A stretch of DNA of 64,000 nt from Devosia sp. (GTDB lineage: Bacteria > Pseudomonadota > Alphaproteobacteria > Rhizobiales > Devosiaceae). The DNA is taken from contig NZ_JAGIAW010000001.1 in NCBI RefSeq assembly GCF_017744655.1, positions 682,001-746,000 on the forward strand. The letters are read 5' to 3'. Position numbers and translations under genes: made by a program. Numbering within the stretch: position 1 is the stretch's first letter; every line of letters starts with the position of its first letter. The notes below the pieces were generated by a model. That model did no database searches and had not been told where the DNA came from. It saw only the letters and a list, made by a program, of their open reading frames with translations. Of this stretch, positions 8,783 through 17,665 are shown piece after piece.

Positions 8783-9850
8783 TTACTCGGCGGGTGCCGC
8801 CACCTGACGCGCCCCCTGCGACCCCGGCAGATGCGCCCAGGCCGGCCGTTCGAACAGGAATTTGCCAAAGCCGACCTTTTCCGTGATCCACCACAGGACC
8901 AGCGGCGAGCCGATGGCGACGACCATGATGATGAGACTTACAAGGTTTGGCTCTTCGATCCCCATAGCCAGCAGCAGAGTGCGGGCAATACCCATGGGCA
9001 GCACGAAGGCCACATAGACGACCAGCGATTTGCCACCCATCCAGCGCAGCCAGTTCATCCACGGTAGGCGAACGAGCAGCGCCGAGGCAATGCAGATCGC
9101 CACGGCGCCGGCGAGGGCCGCCAGCAAGTGAATGCCGGGCAGGGCGCCCCAACCCATCTGGATATGCACGGGATCGAGCCGGAAGCCCGGCGTGAAGACG
9201 AGAACGGCATTGACCACAGCCCATGCCGCAAGCACGCCGAGCGCTGCCCCGACATTGCTGGCCGACCAGTCCGCGATGCGGAAGATCTGCGGCGCAAAGA
9301 CATAGCCGGCGTAGAAATAGACGAAATAGGCGCAGAACTGGTCGATGAGGTAGCTGCCGGTATGAACCGCGGCCATCTGCAATACCGCGCCAACCAGCAG
9401 CGCGGTCCAATGCGGCACCGTGAACTGGTGCAGCAACTTGCTGACGAGCCCGAAGATGCCAAGCATGTAGATAAACCACAGCACACCGTATGGCTCGACC
9501 ACTGCCCAGGCAAGATAGCTCAACGCACCCACGGGATCGCGCCCGACAAGCGCCACCTTGAAGACAATGTGGATCACCGCCCAGAGCGCATAGAAGTAGA
9601 AGTAGTGGACGATGCGCCGGTCAGCATAGGCGCGCCATGGCCGGTCGATGACCTGGCTCAGGAACAGCCCCGAGATAAGAAAGAATTCGGGCATGCGGAA
9701 GGGCATGGCGAACGCAATGGTCCAGTGCAGGAAACCGGTCTGCCCGGTATCCTCGCCCACGCTCGATGCGCAATACATGATGACGACGAGAAAGATCGAC
9801 AGGCCCTTGGCCATATCAACCCAATCAAGTCTTTGCTTGGCCACGGTCAT
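8783..9850 (-). CDS. Acyltransferase 3 family membrane protein
   Basis: This 355-residue polytopic inner-membrane protein has about ten hydrophobic segments. It starts with the family signature LDWVDMAKGLSIFLVVIMYC and then FRMPEFFLISGLFLSQV, which carries the conserved region of acyltransferase 3 (OafA/YrhL type) proteins. Such enzymes O-acylate extracellular polysaccharides or lipids. The ATG at 9850 has GGGAG seven bases upstream. The gene sits inside the purine cluster between purS and purQ with no obvious metabolic link, so it may be an insertion into the operon. The acceptor is unknown. Confidence 0.85.
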   Translation of the reverse strand: MTVAKQRLDWVDMAKGLSIFLVVIMYCASSVGEDTGQTGFLHWTIAFAMPFRMPEFFLISGLFLSQVIDRPWRAYADRRIVHYFYFYALWAVIHIVFKVALVGRDPVGALSYLAWAVVEPYGVLWFIYMLGIFGLVSKLLHQFTVPHWTALLVGAVLQMAAVHTGSYLIDQFCAYFVYFYAGYVFAPQIFRIADWSASNVGAALGVLAAWAVVNAVLVFTPGFRLDPVHIQMGWGALPGIHLLAALAGAVAICIASALLVRLPWMNWLRWMGGKSLVVYVAFVLPMGIARTLLLAMGIEEPNLVSLIIMVVAIGSPLVLWWITEKVGFGKFLFERPAWAHLPGSQGARQVAAPAE

Positions 9851-9967
9851 TGTCGCGCTCCCATGCGATTTTGAGCGCACGGTAGCAAAAGCCTGACACC
9901 AGCCGGTTAAAGCGAGCCGTCAGCTTCTAGACAATTGTTGCAGTGGTAAGAAATGCCCTAAGGCCGG

Positions 9968-10060
9968 TCAGACCGGCACAGAGGCGTAGGCTGCAAAGAG
10001 CAGCCCAAGCGAGGCGAAAAACATTACTGAGAGAGCAATCTGGGTTTTACGCATGTGCAT
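9968..10060 (-). CDS. Candidate 30-residue membrane peptide
   Basis: A short open frame reads MHMRKTQIALSVMFFASLGL and ends AAYASVPV. It has a basic N-terminus and a single hydrophobic helix, as in small bacterial membrane proteins or a bare signal sequence. AGGA lies five bases before the ATG at 10060; an inner ATG at 10054 would give 28 residues. It follows purS by about 50 bases on the same strand. Nothing but length, composition and ribosome-binding site supports it, and it could be spurious. Confidence 0.4.
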   Translation of the reverse strand: MHMRKTQIALSVMFFASLGLLFAAYASVPV

Positions 10061-10108
10061 ACAGTCCTACGCCAAGCCCGGCGCGTCATCAGTTATCGCA
10101 ATTAAGCG

Positions 10109-10351
10109 TTAATTAGAGATTTCGATCTGGTAGTTTTCGATCACAGTATTCGCCAGCAGCTTTTCGCACATGCCGGTCAACTGTGTCCGTGCGGCTTCCA
10201 CATCGGTGCCGTCGAGAACCAGGTCAAAAACCTTGCCCTGGCGGACGCCTTTGACGCCGCCAAAGCCGAGGGAGGCCAGGGAGCCTTCGATGGCCTGGCC
10301 CTGGGGGTCGAGAACGCCAGCCTTGAGCGTGACGGTAACGCGCGCTTTCAT
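10109..10351 (-). CDS. purS: Phosphoribosylformylglycinamidine synthase subunit PurS
   Basis: This 80-residue small structural subunit bridges PurL and PurQ in the three-part FGAM synthase. It has the typical MKARVTVTLKAGVLDPQGQAIEGSLASLG opening and the GVKGVRQGKVFDLVLDG core, followed by a helix with MCEKLLANTVIENYQIEI at the end. It begins 17 bases after the purC stop, which indicates an operon. Confidence 0.97.
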   Translation of the reverse strand: MKARVTVTLKAGVLDPQGQAIEGSLASLGFGGVKGVRQGKVFDLVLDGTDVEAARTQLTGMCEKLLANTVIENYQIEISN

Positions 10352-10368
10352 GGTGTCTTCCCGAATTC

Positions 10369-11133
10369 TTACTGAACGAGACGCGGACCGGTGGTCAGCG
10401 CATTGTCGTTTTCAACGAGGATGCCGAGGCGCTGGGCCACTTCGCGATAGCTTTCGACGAGGCCGCCGAGGTTTTCGCGGAAGCGATCCTTATCCATCTT
10501 GTTGCGGGTCTTGATGTCCCACAGGCGGCAATTGTCCGGGCTGATTTCGTCAGCGAGCACGATGCGCATCAGGTCGCCCTCATAGAGGCGGCCGCATTCG
10601 ATCTTGAAGTCGATGAGCTGGATGCCAACGCCCATGAACAGGCCGGTCAGGAAGTCGTTGACGCGGATCGCAAGGCTCATGATGTCGTCGAGCTCGGCCG
10701 GGGTAGCCCAGCCGAACGCCGTGATGTGCTCTTCCGAAACCATCGGGTCGTTGAGCGCATCGTCCTTGTAATAGAATTCGATGATCGAGCGGGGCAACTG
10801 CGTGCCGGGCTCGAGGCCAAGACGCTTGCACAGCGACCCGGCGGCATAATTGCGCACGACCACTTCAAGCGGAATGATCTCGACTTCCTTGATCAGCTGC
10901 TCGCGCATGTTGATGCGGCGCAGGAAGTGGGTCGGGATGCCCATGGTGTTGAGCTTGGTGAACACGAATTCGGAGATTCGGTTGTTCAACACGCCCTTGC
11001 CGTCGATGATCTCATGACGAGCGCCGTTGCCGGCAGTGGTGTCGTCCTTGAAATACTGAACCAGAGTGCCGGGCTCCGGACCCTCGAAAAGGATCTTGCC
11101 CTTGCCCTCATAGATTTTGCGTCGACGATTCAT
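10369..11133 (-). CDS. purC: SAICAR synthetase (phosphoribosylaminoimidazole-succinocarboxamide synthase)
   Basis: This 254-residue cytosolic enzyme ligates aspartate to CAIR using ATP. It begins [20 protein letters not shown], the standard ATP-binding start, and contains [45 protein letters not shown] and [14 protein letters not shown], all conserved in PurC. The start at 11133 gives the usual length. It is the promoter-proximal gene of the purC-purS series, and the 228-base gap to the divergent zeta-subunit gene should hold its promoter. Confidence 0.98.
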   Translation of the reverse strand: MNRRRKIYEGKGKILFEGPEPGTLVQYFKDDTTAGNGARHEIIDGKGVLNNRISEFVFTKLNTMGIPTHFLRRINMREQLIKEVEIIPLEVVVRNYAAGSLCKRLGLEPGTQLPRSIIEFYYKDDALNDPMVSEEHITAFGWATPAELDDIMSLAIRVNDFLTGLFMGVGIQLIDFKIECGRLYEGDLMRIVLADEISPDNCRLWDIKTRNKMDKDRFRENLGGLVESYREVAQRLGILVENDNALTTGPRLVQ

Positions 11134-11361
11134 GGGGGTTTCCGCTGCCGTGAAAAGGTCACCGTTTAGGCGCGCTTCATGCGCCAGAACGGCACGGAAT
11201 TGCAAGCTCTTTCGTGTCACCGTGATCGGCGTTGGCGATAGACTGTGGCAACCGCCACACAAGGTCGCATCCCATCGCTTCCCGTTGATTTGCTTGGCTC
11301 AACCGCCTATGTCGGTGGAGAACGGCCGGGTAACCGGCATGCAAGCCATATGGGAGAGACC

Positions 11362-11685
11362 ATGAGCGGGTTCGACGACCGTCAGAAGGGCCAGGAAGCC
11401 AAGTTTGCTTTCGATTCTGAAAAGAAATTCAAGGCCGAAGCACGCCGCAACAAGCTGCTGGGCATCTGGGCTGCCGAGCTGATGAGCCTTTCGGGCGATG
11501 AAGCCAAGGCCTATGCCGCTGAAGTCGTGGCTGCCGATTTCGAAGAAGCCGGCGACGAAGACGTGTTCCGCAAGGTTTCGGGCGACCTCAAGGCCAAGGG
11601 TATTTCCATCGGCGATGACGTGATTCGCCAGAAGATGGCGACCCTGGTTGCTGTCGCCAATGAGCAGATCGCCTCCGAAGGCTGA
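11362..11685 (+). CDS. DUF1476 protein, F1-ATPase inhibitor zeta subunit
   Basis: This is a 107-residue four-helix protein of the alphaproteobacterial zeta family (DUF1476), which blocks ATP hydrolysis by the F1Fo-ATP synthase. It has the N-terminal inhibitory stretch FDDRQKGQEAKFAFDSEKKF, then ARRNKLLGIWAAELMSLSG, and a C-terminal bundle ending RQKMATLVAVANEQI. The ATG at 11362 follows GGGAGAGACC. The family is a marker for Alphaproteobacteria. It is divergent from purC and closed by a strong terminator. Confidence 0.95.
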   Translation: MSGFDDRQKGQEAKFAFDSEKKFKAEARRNKLLGIWAAELMSLSGDEAKAYAAEVVAADFEEAGDEDVFRKVSGDLKAKGISIGDDVIRQKMATLVAVANEQIASEG

Positions 11686-11710
11686 TCGCAGCAACACGCT
11701 GAAATGCGAA

Positions 11711-11740
11711 GGGAGCCGGCATTGCCGGCTCCCTTTTGTT
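11711..11740 (+). terminator. Rho-independent terminator after the zeta-subunit gene
   Basis: A perfect ten-base-pair hairpin, GGGAGCCGGC-ATT-GCCGGCTCCC, is followed by TTTTGTT. It lies 26 bases after the stop codon. Its end overlaps the stop codon of the convergent DUF1344 gene. Confidence 0.92.
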
Positions 11741-12041
11741 ATCCGATGGTCACGTTGGTCGCTTCGTACGCGGTCCCGTTCATCTTCCAGTGCACGGTGA
11801 CCTTTTCGCCGGACTTGAGGCCCGGGTCCTTGAAGGTCGCCGGCAGCTGGTAGATCTTCCCGTCCGCCAGGGTCAGGGTATGCGCCTTGAGGTCAAAGGC
11901 CTTGACCGTGCCCGAAATAGACTGGTCAGCCTGCGAGGTCACCGCGGGTTTGGCCGCGGGCATTGCAGTCGTGGCCGCGAAAGCGGCGCCGGGTGCAACG
12001 GCAACAAGGGCAATGAGGAGGGGAGTGACGAACTTACGCAT
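11739..12041 (-). CDS. DUF1344 family exported protein
   Basis: This 100-residue protein has a Sec signal peptide (MRKFVTPLLIALVAVAPGAAFA) followed by a small beta-rich domain: ISGTVKAFDLKAHTLTLADGKIYQLP, then GLKSGEKVTVHWK. This is the DUF1344 pattern, a short OB-like periplasmic protein of unknown role found in rhizobia. The start at 12041 has GGAGACC upstream. It is convergent with the zeta-subunit gene. Confidence 0.82.
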   Translation of the reverse strand: MRKFVTPLLIALVAVAPGAAFAATTAMPAAKPAVTSQADQSISGTVKAFDLKAHTLTLADGKIYQLPATFKDPGLKSGEKVTVHWKMNGTAYEATNVTIG

Positions 12042-12264
12042 GATGGTCTCCATGCGATCTTTTTGCCGGTTTTCTGGAACCGTCGCGTCGTGAATGCCTT
12101 CGTCATCCACCGGCGTTTCCAAACCAGCGGGGAGTGGTTTAGGACCGCGTCGCTGCCTTCACAAGTTAACAAGATTTAATTCCGCCGAGCATTTTTCCGT
12201 CTGAATTTCAGCAAGTTAGGCGGAAGTCTGGCGGATTTTCGGCGCTGGTGCCAAAGGTGTGGCG

Positions 12265-12684
12265 TCAGGCTTTGGTTATGCGTGTTGCCATGCCGATCGA
12301 GGCGGGCATGACGGGCTCGAAGCCATATTTGGCGTAGAGATGCTTGGCGTCGCCGTCGGCAATGAGGCTCACATAGGCGCCAGCAGGGGCGTCGCTATGG
12401 AGCTTCTCCATCAGCGCCGCCATGATGCGCTTGCCCAACCCCTTGCCCTGATGCTCGGGCTCGACGGCGATGTCGACGATCTGGAAAGCCGTTCCACCAT
12501 CGCCAATGACGCGGCCCATACCCACGGCCTTGCCCTCGAACTTCACGATCACGGCGAACCAGCTATTCGGCAGGCCGATGCTGGCCCCCTCATGCGTCTT
12601 GGGGCTGAGCCCGGCGACGACGCGCAGACGCAGATAGTCGTCCACGCCCGGTATTTCGGCCACAAGGGAATAGGCGTTAGTCAT
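12265..12684 (-). CDS. GNAT family N-acetyltransferase
   Basis: This is a 139-residue GNAT-fold protein. The acetyl-CoA binding motif A is EPEHQGKGLGKRIMAALMEKL near residues 77-97, preceded by the strand FQIVDIAV and followed by AYVSLIADGDAKHLYAKYGFEPV. Its start overlaps the stop of the upstream hydrolase as ATGA, which is in turn coupled to purB. The acceptor is unknown. Confidence 0.9.
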   Translation of the reverse strand: MTNAYSLVAEIPGVDDYLRLRVVAGLSPKTHEGASIGLPNSWFAVIVKFEGKAVGMGRVIGDGGTAFQIVDIAVEPEHQGKGLGKRIMAALMEKLHSDAPAGAYVSLIADGDAKHLYAKYGFEPVMPASIGMATRITKA

Positions 12685-13232
12685 AGGCGCTGCATCAACC
12701 GGGTGAACATCATCAGGCCTTCCGGCCAGGGCCCATGGCCGGAATAGACATTGATATGACCGGCATCACCGGCCTGGTGGAAATCCGAACCCCAGGCCGC
12801 CGCATAGTCGGCGGCCCGCTCCAGCGAGCAGAAGGGATCAGTCGAGGAAATCACCAGCAGCGAGGGAAAGGGCAGGGGATCGCGCGACACCGGCCCAAAG
12901 CACTTCGCCTCTTCCGGCACGTCCGGATTGAGTTCCACATCAGGCGGCGAAACCAGTAGCGCGCCCTTCACAATGCCTTCCGGGAACCGCGGCGCTGCCT
13001 GCACCAGCGCGATGCAGGCGAGCGAGTGTGCAACCAGAACGACCGGCCGCTTCGCCAGTTTGACGGCCTCGATGATTGTGTCGATCCAGTCTTCCGGATC
13101 GGGCTCGTCCCATTCGGCCTGTTCCACGATGGCGGCCGTCGACATCTTCTCGGCCCAGCGCACCTGCCAGTGGCCGGGGCCGGAATTACCGAGGCCTGGC
13201 AGGATCAGGATGTCGGTATCAGCAATCCTCAT
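12681..13232 (-). CDS. RBBP9/YdeN-type alpha/beta hydrolase
   Basis: This is a 183-residue serine hydrolase. It has ILILPGLGNSGPGHWQVRW at the N-terminus, the nucleophile Ser70 in VLVAHSLACIAL, the acid region ISSTDPFCS and the catalytic His in GDAGHINVYSGHGPWPEG. This arrangement defines the RBBP9/YdeN family. Substrates in bacteria are unknown. It overlaps purB upstream and the GNAT gene downstream by four bases each, so the three appear translationally coupled. Confidence 0.92.
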   Translation of the reverse strand: MRIADTDILILPGLGNSGPGHWQVRWAEKMSTAAIVEQAEWDEPDPEDWIDTIIEAVKLAKRPVVLVAHSLACIALVQAAPRFPEGIVKGALLVSPPDVELNPDVPEEAKCFGPVSRDPLPFPSLLVISSTDPFCSLERAADYAAAWGSDFHQAGDAGHINVYSGHGPWPEGLMMFTRLMQRL

Positions 13233-14560
13233 GCGCCGAAAACTCGGCCGAAGATCGTGTCGACATGCTTGAGGTGGTAACCGTCGTCGAACATGGCGTC
13301 GATCTGCGCATCGCTCAGCGTCACATCAGGATCAGCCTTGAGGTTCTGGGCGAAGAGCCCGGTGCGGTCGCCCCGGTGCTCCCAAACCTTCATCGCATTG
13401 CGCTGCACGGCGGCGTAGGAATCTTCGCGGCTATAACCGGCCTGGGTCAACGCCAGCAGCACGCGCTGCGAATTGTGGAGGCCGCCAAGCAGGTCCAAAT
13501 TCTTGCGCATGTTTTCCGGATAGACGACCAGCTTGTCGATCACGCTGGTCAACCGCGCCAGCGCAAAGTCCAGCGTCACCGTCGCATCCGGCCCGATCAT
13601 GCGTTCGACCGAAGAGTGCGAGATATCGCGCTCATGCCAGAGCGCCACGTTTTCCAGCGCCGGAACCACCATGCCGCGCACGAGGCGGGCAAGGCCGGTG
13701 AGGTTTTCCGTAAGTACGGGGTTACGCTTGTGCGGCATGGCCGACGAGCCCTTCTGGCCCGGCGAGAAATACTCTTCGGCTTCCAGCACTTCCGTACGCT
13801 GCAGGTGGCGGATTTCCACGGCCACGCGCTCGATCGACGAAGCGATCACGCCCAGCGTTGCAAAGAACATGGCATGGCGATCGCGCGGAATGACCTGCGT
13901 CGAAACCGGCTCAATGGAAAGCCCAAGCTTCTCGGCCACATATTCTTCGACCTGAGGATCGATATTGGCAAAGGTGCCAATGGCGCCAGAAATAGCCGCC
14001 GTCGCGATCTCATCACGCGCTGCAACGAGGCGTGCACGGTTGCGCGTGAATTCCGCATAGGCTTCCGCCAGCTTCACGCCAAAGGTCGTCGGCTCAGCAT
14101 GAATGCCGTGGCTACGGCCAATGGTGATAGTATTTTTGTGCTCCATCGCCCGGCGCTTCAGTGCCGCGAGCAGAGCGTCAATATCGGCCAGCAGAATGTC
14201 CGCGGCGCGCTTCATCTGCACCGACAGCGTCGTGTCCAGAATATCCGACGAGGTCATGCCCTGGTGCACGAAGCGCGCATCCGGGCCGACGATTTCAGAC
14301 AGATGCGTCAGGAAGGCGATAACGTCGTGCTTGGTGGTGCGTTCGATCTCGTCGATGCGCTCGACGTCAAAGCCATAGTCACCCGTCTCCGCCTTGCGGG
14401 CGTTCATCACGTCCCAGATCTTGTCGGCACTTTCCTTCGGCACGACGCCCAGTTCCGCCAGCTTGCTCGTGGCATGGGCTTCGATCTCGAACCAGATGGC
14501 AAAGCGGGTCTCGGCCGACCAGTTGGCAACCATTTCGGGACGGGAATAGCGCGGGATCAT
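13229..14560 (-). CDS. purB: Adenylosuccinate lyase
   Basis: This 443-residue cytosolic enzyme releases fumarate from SAICAR and from adenylosuccinate, two steps of purine synthesis. It begins MIPRYSRPEMVANWSAETRF, contains DVIAFLTHLSE and QGMTSSDILDTTLS, and carries the fumarase-superfamily signature GSSAMPHKRNPVLTENL near residue 270 with the catalytic Ser loop. The length is normal for the short PurB class. It is the first gene of a coupled trio with the RBBP9-like hydrolase and the GNAT. Confidence 0.98.
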   Translation of the reverse strand: MIPRYSRPEMVANWSAETRFAIWFEIEAHATSKLAELGVVPKESADKIWDVMNARKAETGDYGFDVERIDEIERTTKHDVIAFLTHLSEIVGPDARFVHQGMTSSDILDTTLSVQMKRAADILLADIDALLAALKRRAMEHKNTITIGRSHGIHAEPTTFGVKLAEAYAEFTRNRARLVAARDEIATAAISGAIGTFANIDPQVEEYVAEKLGLSIEPVSTQVIPRDRHAMFFATLGVIASSIERVAVEIRHLQRTEVLEAEEYFSPGQKGSSAMPHKRNPVLTENLTGLARLVRGMVVPALENVALWHERDISHSSVERMIGPDATVTLDFALARLTSVIDKLVVYPENMRKNLDLLGGLHNSQRVLLALTQAGYSREDSYAAVQRNAMKVWEHRGDRTGLFAQNLKADPDVTLSDAQIDAMFDDGYHLKHVDTIFGRVFGA

Positions 14561-14590
14561 GGGCTTAGCCTCGGCAGTTCAAAAGTGGAG

Positions 14591-15271
14591 TCAGGCAATA
14601 CGGCCGGTCGCCGCATCACGAATGGCCGCAATGCGGCCGGCATAGGTTTTGGGATCATTGCCGCCATAGACGGCAGAGCCGGCCACGAGCACATTGGCCC
14701 CGGCATCGACGATTTCGCGTGCATTCTCGGCGCTCACGCCGCCATCGACTTCGAGATCGATATCGCGTCCGCCGATCAGCGTCTTGGCTTGACGGACCTT
14801 GTTGAGCGATTCCGGGATAAAGCTCTGGCCGCCAAAGCCGGGATTGACGCTCATGATCAACACCAGATCGACATTGTCGATCACATGCTGGATCGCCGAA
14901 ACCGGCGTCGCTGGATTAAGCGCCACGCCAGCCTTCTTGCCAAGCCCGCGAATGGCCTGCAGCGACCGATGAAGGTGCGGCCCGGCCTCGGCATGCACGG
15001 TGATGATATCGGCGCCGGCATGGGCGAAATCAGAGAGATAGGCATCGGTCGGCGCGATCATCAGGTGGCAATCGAACACCTTGTCGGTGACACCACGGAT
15101 CGACTTCATGATCGGTGCGCCAAAGCTGATATTGGGCACGAAATGCCCGTCCATCACGTCGATATGGATATAGTCCGCACCACCGGCGACAATGGCCGAA
15201 ACCTCGTCACCAAGCCGCGAAAAATCGGCGGAAAGGATCGACGGGGCGATGCGCAGCGGACGGATTGACAT
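14591..15271 (-). CDS. rpe: Ribulose-phosphate 3-epimerase
   Basis: This 226-residue TIM-barrel enzyme interconverts ribulose-5-phosphate and xylulose-5-phosphate in the pentose phosphate pathway. It begins with [16 protein letters not shown] and has the metal-binding [18 protein letters not shown], then [26 protein letters not shown] and the phosphate-binding LVAGSAVYG. It lies 30 bases upstream of purB on the same strand. This pairs a PRPP-supplying pathway enzyme with purine synthesis. Confidence 0.98.
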   Translation of the reverse strand: MSIRPLRIAPSILSADFSRLGDEVSAIVAGGADYIHIDVMDGHFVPNISFGAPIMKSIRGVTDKVFDCHLMIAPTDAYLSDFAHAGADIITVHAEAGPHLHRSLQAIRGLGKKAGVALNPATPVSAIQHVIDNVDLVLIMSVNPGFGGQSFIPESLNKVRQAKTLIGGRDIDLEVDGGVSAENAREIVDAGANVLVAGSAVYGGNDPKTYAGRIAAIRDAATGRIA

Positions 15272-15399
15272 GAAGGAGGCACCTCATTTCCAGGCGATGG
15301 TCTGGCTATAGGGCGGCCCGCGCCCCGGGGCAAGCCTAGCCTTTGGTTGGCATGGCCAAATCCCGGCCCTAGACTGTGCCGATCCAACAAGGAGCAGAC

Positions 15400-15804
15400 A
15401 TGGCGACCCATCGCAGCGAGACGCTTGCCGTCACCATCAATCGCCCCTGGCAGGAGGTCTACGACTTCGCCGCCGAGCCCGCCAACATGGTCCAATGGGC
15501 CGCTGGCCTCGGCAACAGTTTCAGCGGCACCGGCCTCGAATGGATCGCCCGCGATCCCGGCGGCAATCCGATCCGCATCACCTTCACCGCGAGAAACCCC
15601 TATGGCGTGCTCGATCACGACGTTCACGTCGATGGCCGCATCGTCCACGTCGCCCTGCGTGTCATGCCCAATGGCGATGGTGCCGAGGTGACCTTCCTGC
15701 TGCTGCAGGAGAACGGCATGACCGAAGCGGAATACCAGCGCGACGCCGCTGCGGTCCAAAAGGACCTCGAAACCCTGAAGGCTCTGCTGGAAAAGGCCGC
15801 ATAG
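15400..15804 (+). CDS. SRPBCC (START-like) family protein
   Basis: This 134-residue single-domain protein has an N-terminal strand (SETLAVTINRPWQEVYDFAAEPANMVQWA) typical of the polyketide-cyclase/Bet v 1 fold, a central beta sheet and a long C-terminal helix (AAAVQKDLETLKALLEKAA). Such proteins bind hydrophobic ligands in a deep pocket; the ligand is unknown. The ATG at 15400 has AAGGAG five bases upstream. It is divergent from rpe and followed on the same strand by dgt after 82 bases. Confidence 0.85.
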   Translation: MATHRSETLAVTINRPWQEVYDFAAEPANMVQWAAGLGNSFSGTGLEWIARDPGGNPIRITFTARNPYGVLDHDVHVDGRIVHVALRVMPNGDGAEVTFLLLQENGMTEAEYQRDAAAVQKDLETLKALLEKAA

Positions 15805-15886
15805 CTGTTGAAAAGACGGAGGGTCGCAGGACTCCGCCATCCCCGGCGGTTCATATCCATAACTCCCGCCTGCGTGAGGACCCGCC

Positions 15887-17230
15887 ATGGAATGGAACCG
15901 CCTGATTTCCGAGGAGCGTCTCGGCGACAAGAAGCCCTCGTCCCAGGCCAGCCGGTCGATCTTCGTGCAGGATCACGACCGCATCATCTTTTCCGCACCC
16001 TTCCGACGCCTTGCCAACAAGACGCAGGTCCAACCGCTCTATGAGCATGACCACGTCCATCACCGCCTGATCCACTCCATTGAGGTCAGCAGCGTCGGAC
16101 GATCTCTCGCCATGCGGATCGGACAGTGGCTGGTCGAGCAGAAATTGCTCCAGCCGGGCGAGGAGCACAACCTCGCCAATATCGTGCAGGCCGCCAGCGT
16201 GGCTCACGACATCGGCAATCCGCCCTTCGGCCATTCCGGCGAAGACGCCATGGGCGCCTGGTTCGCCGAGCAGTTTGCCGCGGGCAGGGGCCTTGCCGCC
16301 GAAGTGGAGCAGGACCTTCGTCCGGAATTCACCGCCTTCGAAGGCAATGCCCAGGGCTTTCGTATTCTCACGCGGCTCGAAATGCGCCGCAACGACGGCG
16401 GCATGCGCCTCTCCAAGGCGACCCTCGGCGCTTTCATGAAGTATCCGGTCACCGCCAAGACCCGCGCCGCGGTAAAGGCCACGGGCGCTGCGACCTATGT
16501 CGGCCTCAAGAAGTTCGGCGTTTTCAGCAGCGAGGAAGCGCTGTTCGAGGACGTCGCCACCACGCTGGGCCTCCCGGAGGAACATGTCGACGGGCAAAAA
16601 TGGTGGCGGCGCCACCCGCTGGTCTTCGTCGTCGAGGCTGCCGACGACATCTGTTACAATATCGTCGATATCGAAGACGCCTTCACCACCGGCGAACTCT
16701 CCTACAAGGAGGTCGTCGACATCCTCGTAAAGGCCGCCAAGCCGCGCGACGCGAGCGCTGGCGACCGGAGCCAGGCCGAGCATGTCGCCATGCTGCGCGC
16801 CATGGCCATCGGCGAGGCCATCAACAGTTGCGTGGAGGCCTTCAAGGCGCACCATCAGGAGATCATGGCCGGCACATTCTCCGGCGCGCTGACGGAAGTG
16901 TGCGACATGGCGCCTATATTCGAGGACATGCGAAAGCTGTCCTCGGACCATATTTTCACGGCGCGCCGCAAAACCGAGCTCGAAATCTCCGGCCGCCGGA
17001 TCATCTACAATGTCATGTCTGGCATCCTGCCGGTCTTTGAAGACCTTGCGAGGTTGGGCTGGAACGCCGAGCACCTCGGCGCCCGCTCGCAGCAGCTCGT
17101 TCGCGCACTCGATCTCGACCTGCGCAATGTCACGACGCCTGTCGAGGCCCTCCATTCGCTGGGTGACTATACGTCGGGCATGACCGATCGCTACGCGCTG
17201 CGCATCTCAAAAATGCTGTCGGGGCACTAG
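15887..17230 (+). CDS. dgt: Deoxyguanosinetriphosphate triphosphohydrolase-like protein
   Basis: This 447-residue HD-domain enzyme hydrolyses dNTPs to deoxynucleoside and triphosphate. The metal ligands are His63 in RLIHSIEVSS and His107-Asp108 in SVAHDIGNPPFGHSGEDAM, with a later EAADDICYNIVDIEDA helix carrying the last Asp. The N-terminus MEWNRLISEERLGDK and the SAPFRRLANKTQV segment are typical of the shorter dGTPase-like group. The ATG at 15887 follows GAGGACCCGCC. It is convergent with the zinc-ribbon gene, with a one-base gap. Confidence 0.94.
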   Translation: MEWNRLISEERLGDKKPSSQASRSIFVQDHDRIIFSAPFRRLANKTQVQPLYEHDHVHHRLIHSIEVSSVGRSLAMRIGQWLVEQKLLQPGEEHNLANIVQAASVAHDIGNPPFGHSGEDAMGAWFAEQFAAGRGLAAEVEQDLRPEFTAFEGNAQGFRILTRLEMRRNDGGMRLSKATLGAFMKYPVTAKTRAAVKATGAATYVGLKKFGVFSSEEALFEDVATTLGLPEEHVDGQKWWRRHPLVFVVEAADDICYNIVDIEDAFTTGELSYKEVVDILVKAAKPRDASAGDRSQAEHVAMLRAMAIGEAINSCVEAFKAHHQEIMAGTFSGALTEVCDMAPIFEDMRKLSSDHIFTARRKTELEISGRRIIYNVMSGILPVFEDLARLGWNAEHLGARSQQLVRALDLDLRNVTTPVEALHSLGDYTSGMTDRYALRISKMLSGH

Positions 17231-17231
17231 G

Positions 17232-17444
17232 TCAGAGTGCCGTTTCCAGCTTCTCGGCAGGCGCGGGGTCAACTTCGGCAATAAGCGTGAGCCGAAAGCC
17301 CACCGAGCCGCCATGCCACTGGGCGACCTCGCGATGGCACATCGAGCAGCCGAGGACAGTGCCCAAAGGCAGGCTGTCAGTCGTAACGGAATTGGTATGT
17401 CCGCAATGCGGGCAATTGATCGTCGAAACAATAAATGAAGTCAC
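17232..17444 (-). CDS. Small zinc-ribbon protein
   Basis: This is a 70-residue protein with two CxxC knuckles, CPHCGHTNS and LGCSMCHRE, spaced 19 residues apart between pairs. It probably forms a single zinc ribbon. The start is the GTG at 17444, which has AAGGTG six bases upstream; longer in-frame readings add unsupported sequence. I do not recognise a named family. It might bind nucleic acid or a protein partner. Confidence 0.65.
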   Translation of the reverse strand: MTSFIVSTINCPHCGHTNSVTTDSLPLGTVLGCSMCHREVAQWHGGSVGFRLTLIAEVDPAPAEKLETAL

Positions 17445-17665
17445 GGCGCCACCTTTAGTCTTGCGGCAGCAGCTTGAACCTCTTGCAGGGCATTTGACTG
17501 TCGTCGCTGAAGCCACGGAAAGGGCAGCGACACCTGCACTTTATGCCCCCAAATGTGGCATGTCATCCGCAATATCCGTCGCTCACATCACTGCGATGCG
17601 ACGGCAAGTCCGATTGCTTTATACCGCTGCGGCGCTACACAGGACGCCGAAATAGGAGCGTCGCC

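Noticed and set aside
12166..12180. CtrA site near TTAACAAGATTTAA
   Set aside because: The spacing between TTAA elements is six, not seven, bases, and the position relative to a promoter is unclear.
13076..15268. A long plus-strand open frame of about 730 codons opposite purB and rpe
   Set aside because: It lies wholly antisense to two strongly supported enzymes. Its His/Arg/Asp-rich composition is the usual shadow of GC-rich coding DNA.
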